Of a stretch of DNA of 64,000 nucleotides, positions 1 through 11,369 are shown piece by piece; within the stretch, counting starts at the first letter, position 1; each line of letters opens with the position of its first letter. Below the pieces are notes generated by a model. It saw only the letters and a list, made by a program, of their open reading frames with translations, ran no database searches and was not told where the DNA came from. The position numbers were made by a program, and so were the translations under genes. Source of the DNA: Pyropia yezoensis (taxonomy: Eukaryota > Rhodophyta > Bangiophyceae > Bangiales > Bangiaceae); NCBI GenBank assembly GCA_009829735.1, contig CM020620.1, positions 23,782,020-23,846,019 of the forward strand, read 5' to 3'.

Positions 1-2432
1 ACATGAGGGGGTTCTTCAGGGATGAGGGAAGAGTCTTTCCCATCCGTCGGTATGCGAGACAAAGCGTCCGCAACCGCAATCTTCGGGCCTGGCCGATACT
101 CAACGTCATAATCGAACTCAGCGAGGCAGAGTCGCCATCGATTGAGTCGGTTATTTGTACAGGCCGTAGTGGTGAGTATCCACTTCAGAGCCTTGTGGTC
201 ACATCGAATGAGGAACTTCCTTCCTTCGATGTATGGCCGTAGCATGGAGACTGCCCATACTACGCCAAGGCCCTCTACGTCCGTCACAGAATAGTTCTTA
301 TGGGCCGGTGAGAGTCCTTTGCTAAAGTAGCCAACGGGTAAATACTCCCCCGAAGTCTGTTGTTGGAGTAAGCAACAACCGAGTCGGTCGTGACTTGCGT
401 CCACATCAACAATGTAGTGAGCCCCCGGTCTGGGGATCGCTAACACCGGTGGGTTGCAAAGGAGGTCTCGCAACCTATCAAACGCTTCTTGCTCCGGGGG
501 TTTGAGAGCATCCAAGCGCTTGGGCATCTTGGAACTTACCAAGTGGTTCAACGGTGCAGACACTTTGGCATAGTTCGCCACAAAGCGTCTGTAGACGTTA
601 CACATACCCAGGAAGCTCCTGAGTTGTGTCTGCGTCTGGGGGAACTTCGCCCGACGGATGGCCATGAGGTTCTTCTCATTGACCAGAATGCGACCTGGCC
701 GGACTATATGGCCGAGGCACTCCACCTCATTACTAAAGAGGTGACGCTTCGTAGGTTTGAGTGTTACTCCTGCTTCACTCAACAGGGTAAACACTCTGTC
801 CAAGTGGGACAGGTGTTCTTCGGCAGTCCCGGAGAACACAATGATATCGTCCAGATACACCAGGGCGATCTGCCACTTGACTCCGGCAAGTATCAAGTCA
901 ATAGCACGCTGAAAAGTCGCAGGTGCATTACAAAGCCCGAAAGGGAGCCGTGTACACTGATAAACTCCACAGTGACACGTGAAGGCGGTCAAGTGTCTGT
1001 CCTCCTTGCGGATGGGTATCTGCCAGTACCCCGCGTTGCAGTCCAACGTGGAAAAGTACTGTGCCTCACCGAGTGAGTCGAGGCAATCGTCCATACGGAG
1101 TAAGGGGTAACTATCCCTTACCTTCCGCTCGTTTAGCTTACGATAATCGATGCAGAACCGCATCGTGCCGTCTGAGTTGGGCACCAAGACTATGGGACTG
1201 GCCCACTCACTTGAGCAAGGCTCAATGACACCCATGTCTTGCATCCGTTGGACCTGCTCTCGGGTGAGATCCCGTGAGTCTGGTCCCATACGGTAGGGAC
1301 TCAGGCGAACTGGCCTAGCCCCTGGCTTCAACACGATTCTGTGTTCGGTGGCCTTGATGAGCCCAAGGTCACCATTCCACAACTTGTGATGCTTCTGGAT
1401 TAACTCATCCAGTCGTCCATGTAAACACTCCGGGATGTTCTCCCGATGTACCGTCGGCGACTAAGCCGTCGATGAACTCGATTGGTCGGCAGAGCCTGCC
1501 GTTCCAATATCCTTCCATTGCTGTTGAGTCACAGCAACGACATTCCCCTCAAAGGTAGAGATCGACGCAATCTTCATGCCTCCGGGGCGTCGTCGAGGTT
1601 CCTCCGACATGTTGAGGACCTCCACCCACCAAGTTTGGTCATCCCCACAAGTCATGGGGCCCCATGCAACTTGCACTTGGTGAGTATGATAGACTCGGTC
1701 CACGGGGGAAACGAGTCCATTCCCTCGAAGCCGTGTGCGAACTGGCACAAAGGTCCTTGATCGGGGCGGGACTACCGTACCCTTACATACTCGTACATGG
1801 GTCGTAGAGCCTCCACCCTTGGGAGAGTTTTCCGTAGGTTGATGAGTCGTAGGGGAAACAGTCCTCCCTTTACGCAATATGGGGACAGGCTCTCCATTAC
1901 GCATTCGGATTACCCCTTCCGGTCCACAGACGGCCGGGACATGGAGGTCCAGATAGTCAGTTCCCAGGAGTACGGGGACTGACATATTGGAGACTACTCC
2001 AAAGTTCACCTGCGTCTGGTAGAACCCAATGCAAACAGTCAATGCAATAGACCCAACAATGGGGAGGAGCCCCCCATTGACATCAAACATACCCCACTCG
2101 GGTGAGCCGGCGGGACTCACATCCGTCCCCTCTGGCAATAAGTCTTGCCTAATGAAAGAGGCAGCAGAGCCTGTGTCGACTATGACACGAGAGGTAAACT
2201 CATATCCATCCTGCAGCCAGAGTCGAGCTGCGACCTGGTAGTTACTCCCTACCAGCACTGACACAATCCGACTCGGGTCGTGCCTCTGAGGAGGGACCTT
2301 GTCTCTAGGCCTCACCCCTCGAGGTCGAGTCAGGACCTTCACTCTCCCATGGGTCGGTGAGTGTGAAGCAACCCGCTTCATTACCGCTGGAGCCTTTGGG
2401 TCAGTCTTAGTCCCAGCGGCTAGGCGTTTCCC
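1..2432 (-). pseudogene. pol: Element A: partial Ty3/gypsy pol (protease, reverse transcriptase, RNase H start)
   Basis: Minus-strand pol of a Ty3/gypsy retrotransposon, cut by the left edge of the window. After the frameshift site the frame runs through an aspartic protease (VDTGSAASFI around 2180-2150), an in-frame TAG at 1461-1463, then reverse transcriptase with FCIDYRKLNE (around 1165-1130) and the catalytic VYLDDIIVFS (around 865-835), and the start of RNase H (VDVDASHDRLG around 410-380). Element B reads straight through the point where A has its TAG, so the TAG most likely inactivates this copy, although readthrough cannot be excluded. Integrase would lie outside the window. Protease and RT are closer in wording to element B than to element C. 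I saw no other stop in the RT part. Confidence 0.9.
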
Positions 2433-4181
2433 TCATCCGACTCGGATGATGGAGTATCCTTGCCACTTGAGCTGGGGGAAGAGGTTTCCCCCTTCTCAAG
2501 CGTGGACTCATTCTCTGACTGAGGCTGAGTCATGGCCGTCACACGTGTGGTGTGCGGCCGGGTATCCGAATCAGTCCTCGGAATACCGAGCTTCCCAATA
2601 CGAGCCAACAAGGCTCTCAGTCGAACGTCCAGAGTGGGGCATTGGGCTGCCCATTGTCCCGACATGGAACACTGCCCACACGGCCGATCACTCATTGACG
2701 CCGATGGCCCCGCTTTTCCCTGTGACTTATCAGGGATAGCGGCCACCATACCTTCCGTCTCTCGAATTGAGGACGAAGGTACTGCAGGGTACGTCCGCGT
2801 GTAGGAAGGCACCCTTGCAGTTCTGCGGAAGCGACTTGCCTCCACTCCCTTAGCTTCTTTCTCTCGTTCCTTCCGCTGCTCAGACACGAGCCAGCGGTAC
2901 TCATCACCCTTAGTCTGGGCGATGCGTGCCAACTCCGCCAGAGTCATGGTCGGAGTATTACGCTCTCGCACAGTCGCTCGAGCTGCTCGGTGGACACCCT
3001 CCACAAAGCGTCCCTTAATGACTCCTTGGGGATATAGGAATCCACAGAGGACGTTCAGCTGACGGAGTCGTTCAGCGAACTCCCGTTCCTCTTCACCCTT
3101 ACTCTTGGTGGCGCGGTTGAACTCTTCAACCTGCACAGCCAAGGAAGCCTCGTCTGCGTGAATACGAAGGATCCAATTAACCAACTCCAGGTAGGAGGTC
3201 ACCTCACCCGGGTTTCCACCATGCCGACTTGGCATGACGTTCATCACCTCGGAGCGGAGTGGCTCCTTGGTGAAGTCCTGAAGCATGAGAAACGCTTCAG
3301 CTTCAGAGACATCATTGTCATCGCAGGCTTTTGCGAACTTCCGCAAAAACTGGAAGACCTTCAGGGGTGGAGTCCCGTCCAATTCTGAACGGACCCCGAA
3401 GGATTGCGCAACGTGTTTCTTGCGCCGGCCCAGGGTACGGGCCTGACTATTCGAGTAGGTCAACGACTTGTTGACCAACCCATATGTCTCACAGTCGAAG
3501 ACATCCTTGAACAATGGATTATTCACCACTCTCTTTCCTGGGACGACTCTAGTCCCAAGACGGTCCGTGTGAGTCACACGACCACGTCGGGTAAGATCCT
3601 CTTCACCCGACTTGCCACTTGTGGAGGACTCAGACTCTGAGTCCACCTCACGACGGAGAGTACGTCGAATCTCCCGTCGCTTCTGACTCCTCGAGGCCTG
3701 CTCAGGCGGAGGGGTGTTCCCCTTCAACGCCTTCCCCACCTCCTCTCGCACGACTTGTGCGATGGCAGTCATCACCGAGTCATCCACGATACCGGATGAC
3801 CCAGGTGGAGCTTGACTCGAGCTCCCACCCGGTCCTTCCGGCACCAATCGTGGCGCGGACATCAACCCGGGGAACGGAACTCCCCGTCCCGTCACCTCTG
3901 CCGGTCGGCGGTCCCATGCCGAAGTGAGTGTCGTCACTCCCCGAGGAGGTTGCCGGAACCTGACGCTGGCTCGGCGCTCCCACCGGAGAAGGGCGAACTC
4001 CGCCCGTCTCTTCCGGGGACGGCCTGGGAAGGAACCTGGCCGACCGCCGTCGGGGTCCAACCTCTGGACCCACCACATCCGCACTGCCCGGCCTGGGTGG
4101 TACTCCGCCCGTCGGGGGAGGACTACGCTCCCCCTCCCCTGGTATACTCGGCGCAATGGGGGGGTCTCTCTCACCAGCCAT
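2420..4181 (-). pseudogene. gag: Element A: gag
   Basis: Gag-like structural protein of element A. The capsid-like part (GTPPLKVFQFLRKFAKACDD) matches element B gag (GTPPLRVFEFLRRFTNACDD). The C-terminal zinc knuckle reads C-x2-C-x4-Q-x4-C (CGQCSMSGQWAAQC), so the histidine of the normal CCHC knuckle is replaced by Gln. The long frame ending at 2420 has no ATG near its N-terminus. A good ATG (4179-4181, MAGERDPPIAP) lies in another frame that stays open to about 3780, so a frameshift around 3.8-3.9 kb probably splits the gene. It ends in TAG at 2420-2422, a few bases after the slippery heptamer. Broken start, lost histidine and broken pol together say this copy is dead. Confidence 0.82.
2426..2432 (-). 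promoter_or_regulatory. Element A -1 ribosomal frameshift heptamer
   Basis: The minus strand reads G GGA AAC in the gag frame, followed by GCC TAG. GGGAAAC is a textbook X-XXY-YYZ slippery sequence. The pol frame is exactly -1 relative to gag and is open from here. Elements B and C have the same arrangement at the same distance from the gag stop. Confidence 0.75.
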
Positions 4182-4478
4182 CTCCACAAGAGTCACGTGG
4201 AGTCAACCAAAACGACCAAACGATGTCCAGAGTCGGGGATCGTCAGCTAGGGAGTTCCTAGAGCACGTTCCACCCCTCCACCTACCTCAAAGAAGGCGGT
4301 GAGGTTTCCCGAAACTCCAGGTCTCCAACCAAGACTCACGGTGGCCAACCTCGTCACCCAGCGAACGCTCGGAACGTAGGAGAGTCGATCGCGTAACCGG
4401 AAGTCTCGGTGCCGAAGGGGGAGAGGGGCCAACTTGGTCCCGTCTCCGGTCAAGGGAGGTACCAAAGTCGATATCCTC

Positions 4479-4496
4479 TCCCCCGCTGATCCACCA
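4479..4496 (-). promoter_or_regulatory. Element A primer-binding site
   Basis: The plus strand shows TCCCCCGCTGATCCACCA two bases before the LTR. On the minus strand this begins TGG, complementary to a tRNA 3'-CCA end. It differs at two positions from the site shared by elements B and C. I could not assign the tRNA. Confidence 0.72.
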
Positions 4497-4498
4497 AC

Positions 4499-5037
4499 TG
4501 TAGCAGTACTCCCAACCACCAACCCCGAGTCAGGGAAGGAAGAGGAGTATTGCCGATATCCCAACTTGGGACACCGGAAGCAAGCACCTTCACACAGCCG
4601 AACACGGAACTTGCGTGTGGTGAACGGGTCAGCTCACCAAGGCACGAACAAGATGTGTCGGAGCCAGACGGTGTTTACTTGCTTGGCCAGCCAAGGTGGG
4701 CCCTCCCCGCCTTGCTGTCCCTCCTTATCAACCCTCCTCACACGCTCACGCAACCCCTCAAAACACTCAGAAAATGAACCCTCAAACAAACCAATCATAT
4801 CACTCCACATGCAAAGCACTCAAAGCGTAGAAATCCGTCTGGCTCCCGTGCAAAAATCCCAAGAAACAAATACCAGCAGCATTACCCTGCTCTAGTATGT
4901 CGGAAGTCCTGGTCGAATTTCCGTCCAGAAGTCAGAAGTTTCACCATCGTGGGTCGGGTGAATTTCGACTTCCGGTCAGGTCCACTTGACCCGAATCTCC
5001 AAAGTATTGGTACCGAATTCCGGCCCAATCTCCCACA
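4499..5037 (-). repeat. Element A 5' LTR (right boundary uncertain)
   Basis: Starts TGTAGCAGTACTCCC directly after the primer-binding site, like the LTR starts of B (TGTGGCA) and C (TGTAGCG). The other LTR is outside the window, so the right end is inferred from a CCCACA end at 5031-5037 and from the abrupt change to GC-rich, Ala/Pro-coding sequence. It contains a 13-bp perfect palindrome TCCCAACTTGGGA at 4559-4571. Confidence 0.55.
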
Positions 5038-5806
5038 GCTCCGCCTGTCGGTGCCACCGGTGGTGGGCCTGCCTGCCAGCCGGGCCTGCCTGCCGTCGCC
5101 GCCCACGCCGCCGGCGGCCCTGCCCGCCGATCGGGTGCCCTTGCCGGCGCGCCCCCCACCGTGGGCGGCGGAGCCCGCGGCCCCGCGCTTCGTGCCGTCG
5201 GCTGCGCCGCCGGCAGTACCTGCGGCCCCGCCCAGCGGGCCAGTGCCGACTTTTTCAGCAGCGCCTGTGGCCCTGCCCCGCCTGGTGGCACCCCTGCTCG
5301 CGGCTCCGCCGCCCCTGCCGGCGGTGCCCCTGCTTGCAGTGTCACCGCCAGTGGCCCCACCCCTTCCGCCGCGGCAACCCCAGCCCGTGGCTCCGGCACC
5401 TCTTACGGCGTCCGTCCTGGCGATGTGCCTGTCCATCGCGCCCAAAACAGTGGCGACGCCCTTCGTGCCGGCTCCGCTGCCAGCAACCCCGCCCACCCCC
5501 AAGACGAGCCTGCTGGCGGCGCCGACCCTGCCGGCGTCCACCCTGTCGCCGTCCCTGCTGGCGGCTTTTGTCCTGCCGGCGCCGCTCCAGCTGGTGGCGC
5601 CCCTCATGGCGGTACCGTCCGTCCTGGCTGACTCGATGTTGAACGTACGGAAGCCCTGTGGCCTCTAGTCCCATACCCACTCGACAGCAGACGCACCCGT
5701 CAACCAGCCCCACAGCCGCAGGCACTGAGTGGCTCCCCCGACCGCCCACTTCCCCAACAACACCTGGCCCCCTCCCCCCCCGCCGACGCACCTTTGTTGT
5801 CAGACC
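5038..5806. other. GC-rich low-complexity stretch, no confident gene
   Basis: Very GC-rich sequence of repeated GCC/CCG/GGC-like words that leaves several frames open on both strands (Ala/Pro-rich or Gly/Ala-rich readings to about 5640). No domain is visible. It could be a low-complexity exon upstream of the SET-like frame or non-coding. From 5640 to 5806 I see nothing. Confidence 0.4.
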
Positions 5807-6535
5807 ATGAGCTGGGCGCCCCTTGAAAACCGCCCCGCATACACCCGCATTCCTGACACACTCACCACTGCACATGCTGCTATTTCTGGTGTGGCGGCAG
5901 CCGCTCCCCAGCCACTTGACCTGGTCGCGCGGTGTGTCCGTCAGTGGCCCCCCGCCGCAGCCACCGTCCTCGGTTCGGGTGTTGATCACCGGGCACTCGC
6001 CGCCGTTGACGCCGCGTGTAGCAGAACGTACATGCAGCGCTCCCACATCCCAGGGGCCGGGCGCGGCGAGTTTGCCGCACGGGCCATCGCCACTGGGAAG
6101 TGTGTTCTACCCGTTTTCGGCTAGATTGTCTACTACGACCTCGACGACGACGCCTACCGCGGGGGTGATCTGTACGGAGACTGTCTCCTACCCGCTGCGC
6201 TGTGTACGACCGTCGAGTATTGGGGGCGGCGGTATCTGCTGGTACGGATTGGCGCTGAGTTTCGGGAGGAGCTGTCCGACGCGCCCACCCCATCCGACCC
6301 CATCATGGCCGTCGTACCCCCCCCGTTTTGTGCGGCGGGCTGGGCCAATGCCCCCCCGTGAGGCCACCCACACAATACTGAGTTTGTCCAGCGCTCGGAC
6401 CCCGTCATCTCCCACAAACAGCTCTGCCAGTCAGACAACCTCCGCGTCAAGGTGACTCGAACGATCAAAGAGGGCGATGAGTGTTTTGTCTGTTACGGGG
6501 AGGCGTATGACCACTATCGAGGGTGGGACTATTGA
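5807..6535 (+). pseudogene. SET-domain protein, decayed copy
   Basis: One continuous frame from ATG 5807 to TGA 6533 is interrupted by TAG at 6122-6124 and TGA at 6359-6361. It has the layout of a SET-domain lysine methyltransferase: an entry motif SHIPGAGRGEFAARAI (around 6036-6085), then a PVFG-stop-IVYYDLDDDAY segment where SET proteins usually have a Gly-Glu pair. It ends with WANAPP-stop-GHPHNTEFV and IKEGDECFVCYGEAYDHY, matching the usual substrate/cofactor strand and the Gly-Glu-Glu-Leu...Tyr-Gly end. Third positions are GC-rich, as expected for coding DNA here. The usual Asn-His-Ser motif is not clear. It is either a dead copy or a gene whose stops are read through. Confidence 0.6.
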
Positions 6536-6567
6536 GGGTGGGGCAAGGTGGGGAAGCGAGGGAGGGG

Positions 6568-6572
<5 letters not shown>

Positions 6573-6596
<24 letters not shown>
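6573..6596 (+). repeat. poly(G) run, 24 bases
   Basis: An uninterrupted G run lies just downstream of the SET-like frame. It is one of about ten long G or C homopolymers in the window. Confidence 0.9.
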
Positions 6597-6598
<2 letters not shown>

Positions 6599-6600
6599 GG

Positions 6601-7676
6601 ACAGGGACGGAAGGGGTAGTTTGGACTCCCCCTTGTTTCATGCAATCAACCCTCCCTGACATGGTGCCCGGCCGATCTCGGTCTACCAGTCTGCCGGTCC
6701 ATACATATTGCAACTGAACCCCCGCAGTCTTGGTGGAAAGAACGCAGGGGGACTCGGGGAGAGCCAGGCTTCGGTGGCAAGAGCGAAATGAGCACGGACA
6801 CAGGAGGGCGCGGACTCCGTCGTGGGGATGGGTCATGTTCGAGAGTGGCAGTACGGACGTGCACTGCATACCACGAATGCGACGTCCCGCTTCAACTGCG
6901 TAGACTGGGGAAGCGCACACATCCACCCACGACGCTCGTCCTCCAAGGTCCATCACTCGTCCACCCAGAAGTATACACGTATCATGCGTGGAGAACTATG
7001 AGCCCTTGAATCGGCGTGGGCAGGGGCTCACTGGCACTGCCCTACTACGATCTCACTACCAGATCCCATTGCCACACCTGACAGTCGCCCATCGTCGCAA
7101 CTCAGAGAACAGATTTCCTGCCGCGCTCTGTCTATGTTGTAGCACATCCGCCCTTTGTACCGAATTCCGGTCTTGTCTGGCTAGTAGCCGCCCAAACTGG
7201 TGGCCCCAACCTTGTCGGTATGGGCCCACTTGTGGCTCGCCCTTTTGGGTACTACTTTTGTTTTGTATTGTTTATCTGTCCTTTCCTTGGAGGGATCTTT
7301 TTTGCTGATTGCCATGCTCGTAGCGATCGGCCGTCCGGCTCCCGCTCGGTCGCTCGGCCAGCATGTTATTTTGCCCTTGTTTGCGACGTGGGGGCTGGCC
7401 ACCGCCGTTCGGCCGGCTTGCTCCCCATCGAACATCTGAGAGCTAAAGGAATGTCGTCTTTGCCTTTAAGGTGATAGCAATCTCTTTGCCTTCAGGGCGT
7501 TGGTCGGTCCGATATCCTTTTATTGGTCCACTCTTATTCAACATATGTCATCATCGGACAGTCTGGGCAGACTCGGACTGTCTGGGCCGACGCGGACTAC
7601 CTGGGCAGACTTGGACTGTCTGGACAGACCTCTACCCGACACACGACACCCGGGGACGGAGACGTAGACCAGACTC
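6601..7676. other. Intergenic, no gene seen
   Basis: Moderate GC, short frames only. Around 7557-7632 there are four imperfect copies of a roughly 21-base unit (tctgggcagactcggactg type) directly upstream of the repeat-protein gene, which could be promoter-proximal repeats. Confidence 0.5.
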
Positions 7677-8435
7677 ATGTCAGTGCTCGTGCCCGGTGGT
7701 AGCTCTGCGAGTGGTGAAGGGCCTACCGGCGGGGGATCCTCGGGTGGTGATGCGTCTACCCCCCCTGCGCCAGCGGCACCGGTGCCCGTGCCCGGTGATG
7801 GCAGCGTGTCTGAACCCCCTTCGCCTGCGCCAGCGTCACCAGTGATCGTGCCCGGCGATGGCAGCGTGTCTACCCTTCCTGCGACTGTGCCAGCGTCACC
7901 AGTGCTTGTGCCCGGTGGGGGCTCTGCGAGTGGTGAAGTGCCTACCGGCGGGGGATCCTCTGGTAGTGATGCGTCTACCCCCCCTGCGCCAGCGGCACCG
8001 GTGCCCGTGCCCGGTGATGGCAGCGTGTCTACCCCCCCTTCGCCTGCGCCAGCGTCACCAGTGATCGTGCCCGGTGATGGCAGCGTGTCTACCCCCTCTG
8101 CGCCTGCCCCAGTGTCACCAGTGATCGTGCTCGGCGATGATTCGTCGAGTGACGACGTGGTTCCCGTCAAGCGAGCGTGCCCGCGCCTGCACCAGCCGAG
8201 CGGTGCTGCGCCCCCTGCGCCAGCGACGCCGGTGCCCGCGCCCGGCGATGAATCTTCGAGTTACGATATGGTTCCCGTGAAGCGAGCGCGCCGGCGCCTG
8301 CGCCACCAGGGCGGTACTACCCCCCCCGCGCCAGGGTCACCAGCCTTAATGTCCGAGGAGGGCTGCTGGAGTGGTGAAGAGCCTGCCCCTGTTCCGGCGC
8401 CCGCACCGCCATCGCTCGCGTCCGATAGTTTATAA
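7677..8435 (+). CDS. Pro/Gly/Ser-rich tandem-repeat protein
   Basis: A 252-residue frame from a real ATG to TAA, built of in-frame repeats. A long unit of about 222 bases (start near 7681, again near 7903) encodes SASGE-PTGGGSSG-DASTPPAPAAPVPVPG. A short unit of 54 bases encodes PVIVPGDGSVSTPPAPAPAS-like segments. The last third degenerates into two acidic-basic segments ending in VPVKRAC and VPVKRARRR, which resemble nuclear localisation signals, with DDSSSDD/DESSSYD stretches before them. No signal peptide or known domain. It could be a nuclear low-complexity protein or a repeat array that happens to stay open. Preservation of frame over all repeats favours coding. Confidence 0.45.
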   Translation: MSVLVPGGSSASGEGPTGGGSSGGDASTPPAPAAPVPVPGDGSVSEPPSPAPASPVIVPGDGSVSTLPATVPASPVLVPGGGSASGEVPTGGGSSGSDASTPPAPAAPVPVPGDGSVSTPPSPAPASPVIVPGDGSVSTPSAPAPVSPVIVLGDDSSSDDVVPVKRACPRLHQPSGAAPPAPATPVPAPGDESSSYDMVPVKRARRRLRHQGGTTPPAPGSPALMSEEGCWSGEEPAPVPAPAPPSLASDSL

Positions 8436-8632
8436 ATCGACGAGGTGCTTGCCGTCAATGTACCCGTCAAGCGAGCGCGCCGGTCGGGCGTGTCTTCTCG
8501 CGTGGCGATGGCTTGTACCGCTGAGACCCCTACACGGCGCGCCGGGTGAATGGCACAGCGGACAGTGTTGTTCGTGAGCACGGTGCCGGGGGAGCAGAGG
8601 AATAGGCCGTCGTTGATGGAGAGAAGGAGGCA

Positions 8633-10024
8633 ATGGACGAAGAAGAGCGGTTACAGCGCTACGGCGTGGACTGGAGCGTCGTTGACTGTGACAGCGACGA
8701 CGGGAGCAGTATGGACGCACGCGAGGACGCGTAGGTCTATCAAGTCCAAGCTGGGGCAGTGCGTGTGGCCAAGACGTGGGGACGGCAGTACAGTGAAGCA
8801 GAGAGGGCCGGGCGGTTGAGTAAGAACGATTGTGAGTTTGGGGAATGGCGCATCCCTGTTCGATCCCGCACGAACGTCTTCGTGGAGTGGAGGCCATACT
8901 TGACGGCTCCCTCTATGGCGGCCTCGTGGGTGTCGCTCGACGGTAGAGCGGACCGGTTGGGTCGTCGTTCCTTTCCGCCAGGAGCGACCCTGTCCGAGAA
9001 GCGGAACTGGCGCAAGGCGATGCGGCTTCTCAAGAAGGCAATGACATCAATACTGGAAGAGGCCGCGCGTGCGGCAGCAGAGGGGGCGCTACACTCTCAG
9101 ACGCTGTCCACCGATGAGGCAGCTAGACGGGCTCGATCGGAGGCAGGTGGCGCCACGCTTGTGTACATCTACGTCTTCGTCAAGGGTGATTGCAAGACAT
9201 GCCTGGTTATGGGTTACGTCGGCAAACGATGCACCAAGGACTATGCTGTTTCGCTACCTACAGTTGAGCGCGGCTTCGACACCAGGGACAATAAGCACAG
9301 GCCAGTAAGGTCGACTGGTAACTGCAACATCGGCAGGCAGCCACCCAAGTTTGACACGCACTACCGGAAGCACCCCCCGATGAGCTTTTGGCGGACGCTA
9401 GTGTCCTCTTACGTGGGACCTCACGGGGATCTTCCCACTTGTATGGCCGTGGCGGCTGTGGAGCGTGCCGTTTAGAAAATGGTGGAGGATGCGGGTATGG
9501 CCGGGCTGAACACTGCAATCCCGCTTTCCCCCTTTGTGCTGGCGGACTCGGACCAGTGGAGAGCCGTCCGGACTGAGCTGATGGCGTACAAGGAGGAAAG
9601 TGGGGATTGGCGCGTCCACGATGGCTACACATTGGGTGGTCGAATGCGGCAAGTGCGGCTTGAGCGCGGCCTTGTTGACACGGCGGAGGAGCAGTGGCTC
9701 GCCGAGCAAAGGTTCGACAGGGCGGCGGACAAAGAGAGTCGGGCAGAGCGGAATCTATGCCCACGGCAATGGCCTCTGGTCAAGTACATGATCGTCTGGA
9801 TTGAGATTAATGGCGGCGATTGGCCGCGGAGCTTCCGTTTCGACAAGGCCGAGGGCGTTCGTGGTGCGACAATGACGGCAAGGGGGGCAGAGGTCTCACT
9901 GCGTGCAAGGTGGACGACCATGAGGAGGGCTTCCGGGGGGGCTTCCCTCGAGCACGCAAAGCGCATCGAAGCCGCCGCTGTGCGTGGTTGGAGGAGGGGG
10001 ATGACGACCCTGCCAATGCGCTGA
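8633..10024 (+). pseudogene. Helicase-associated (HA) domain protein, frame interrupted by two TAG codons
   Basis: One frame runs from ATG 8633 (MDEEERLQRYGVDWSVVD) to 10024 with TAG at 8732-8734 and 9473-9475. Otherwise it is open for about 460 codons with protein-like composition. The C-terminal part contains WRAVRTELMAYKEESGDWRVHDGY followed by LGGRMRQVRLERG and EEQWLAEQRF (around 9556-9720). This fits the helicase-associated domain pattern (W, Y-K-E-E-x-G-D-x-x-V, L-G-x-x-x-x-x-R). A second weaker copy begins at about 9773. The middle part has LVYIYVFVKGDCKTCLVMGYVGKR, faintly like a GIY-YIG nuclease start, which I do not rely on. The frame is intact across both TAGs. The gene is either recently killed or the TAGs are decoded. 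Confidence 0.5.
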
Positions 10025-10102
10025 AGGACCGGACTAACAGTCCATGCTACGCGGCCCTGCCGTGGTGGTAACGGACGTGCCCCTATCAACGGAGCAGATG
10101 GT

Positions 10103-10811
10103 ATGGGCGTGGGAGGGGGGCACAGGTGGCGATGCGACGCGTCCTGGGTCGGTGCCCCCCACACAGCAGGCCCGCGCAAGAAACCCACCTCGCGGGACGC
10201 CTGTCAGGCAGGAGTGCTCCTCTCGAGCACTCACGGTAACGCCGCGCTCGACAGCTTCCGGCTGTACGAGGCGAGCAAGACGGGCGCCCACCCCTGTCGC
10301 CCCGCGCGCCGCCGACGGGTGAGCACCTGCCGCGACGAGTAGGGCCCCTCCTTCCTGTGCCACAATGTGGGCGTCACCCTCCGTCAGTGCTACTGCGAGC
10401 GGGGCTGCCCGGGCGTGGGGGGCATTGCGTTGCTGGTGCTGGCGGGGCTGTCGCTGCTCGCGGCGGCTGCCGCTGTGGCGGCCATGGTGCGCAAGCGCTC
10501 CCAAGGCTCGGAAGATTCGTCAGCAGGGCAATCCAGTGGGGGATGCGGACGGCACTGCGCCGGGGGCCTACGAGCCGCCGTCGACCGAGCAGAACGTGGG
10601 AAAGGGGTACCCGACGACGGCCTACCCGACGGAACACGTGGCGGCAACGCCGGCCGACCCAGTACCTGCTGCGACGGCCTATCCCGATGCGGCCGGTGGG
10701 GGGGTGGATACCCGCTCCCAAGAGGGTATGGCAGGGCACCTGTGTCCAAGACCGAGCCGACTCAGTAAGGGAGGACGAGAGGGGGGTAAATGCAAAATGC
10801 ATGTTTATTGA
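10103..10811 (+). pseudogene. Single-pass membrane protein, broken
   Basis: The frame from ATG 10103 carries a Cys-containing segment (DACQAGVLLSSTHGNAALDS), a TAG at 10340-10342, then a Cys-rich stretch (FLCHNVGVTLRQCYCERGC) and a clear transmembrane helix (GVGGIALLVLAGLSLLAAAA, about 10412-10480) followed by a positive stop-transfer sequence MVRKRSQ. After about 10525 the best continuation is in another frame (GDADGTAPGAYEPPSTEQNV, then YPTTAYPTEHVAATPADP), a Pro/Thr/Tyr-rich tail. So a small frameshift or an unseen intron lies there. Topology suggests an extracellular or lumenal Cys-rich N-terminus and a cytosolic tail. No family recognised. Confidence 0.4.
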
Positions 10812-11369
10812 AGGGAAAGTGGTGGTGTACAGGGGAGGCTGCTTTGGGCACTGTCGCCGAGATGTCACTGTCGCCCAGATCGCGCGCTCGTGAGGCACGA
10901 TTTGTTGGGTTCCTTGTGTACGACATCGCTGTGCAGGTCCAAGCGCGCCTTCGCATCTAGTTGGTCCACAGATTTGAGGTATCAAATGACTACTGACCCC
11001 CATGCAGCGCCACGCAGCGTGGCCGAACACCGACGCCTGCACTGTCATGGCGGAGGCAGCCATTCTCGCGGTCTACGTCCGCCGCTGAGGCCGCTCCTCT
11101 TCCAGGGCGGCACAATGCCTCGCTGGCGACCGGCCGGGCCGACCCGCCGCCATCCTCGGCCGTGGTGGCAGAACCCTGTGAGGCGACACGGCCGTCGCGG
11201 CGCGGGTGGTGTGGTGGAGGTGGTGGCCAAAGGCGCACCAGCCCCACCCAGAATGCAGCAGACAGGTAGCGGGGGGCGAGGGCGGAAACAAAGTAGGCGT
11301 GTCGGCGAGCGGCCGCTGCATGCGGGGCGACGCCAGCGCCGCCACCGCCCGTGACCGCAGCCGCAACGA

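Noticed and set aside
5010-7172. Shared 14-mer GTACCGAATTCCGG at about 5010 and 7158
   Set aside because: No similarity on either side; a few shared 14-mers are expected by chance in 64 kb.
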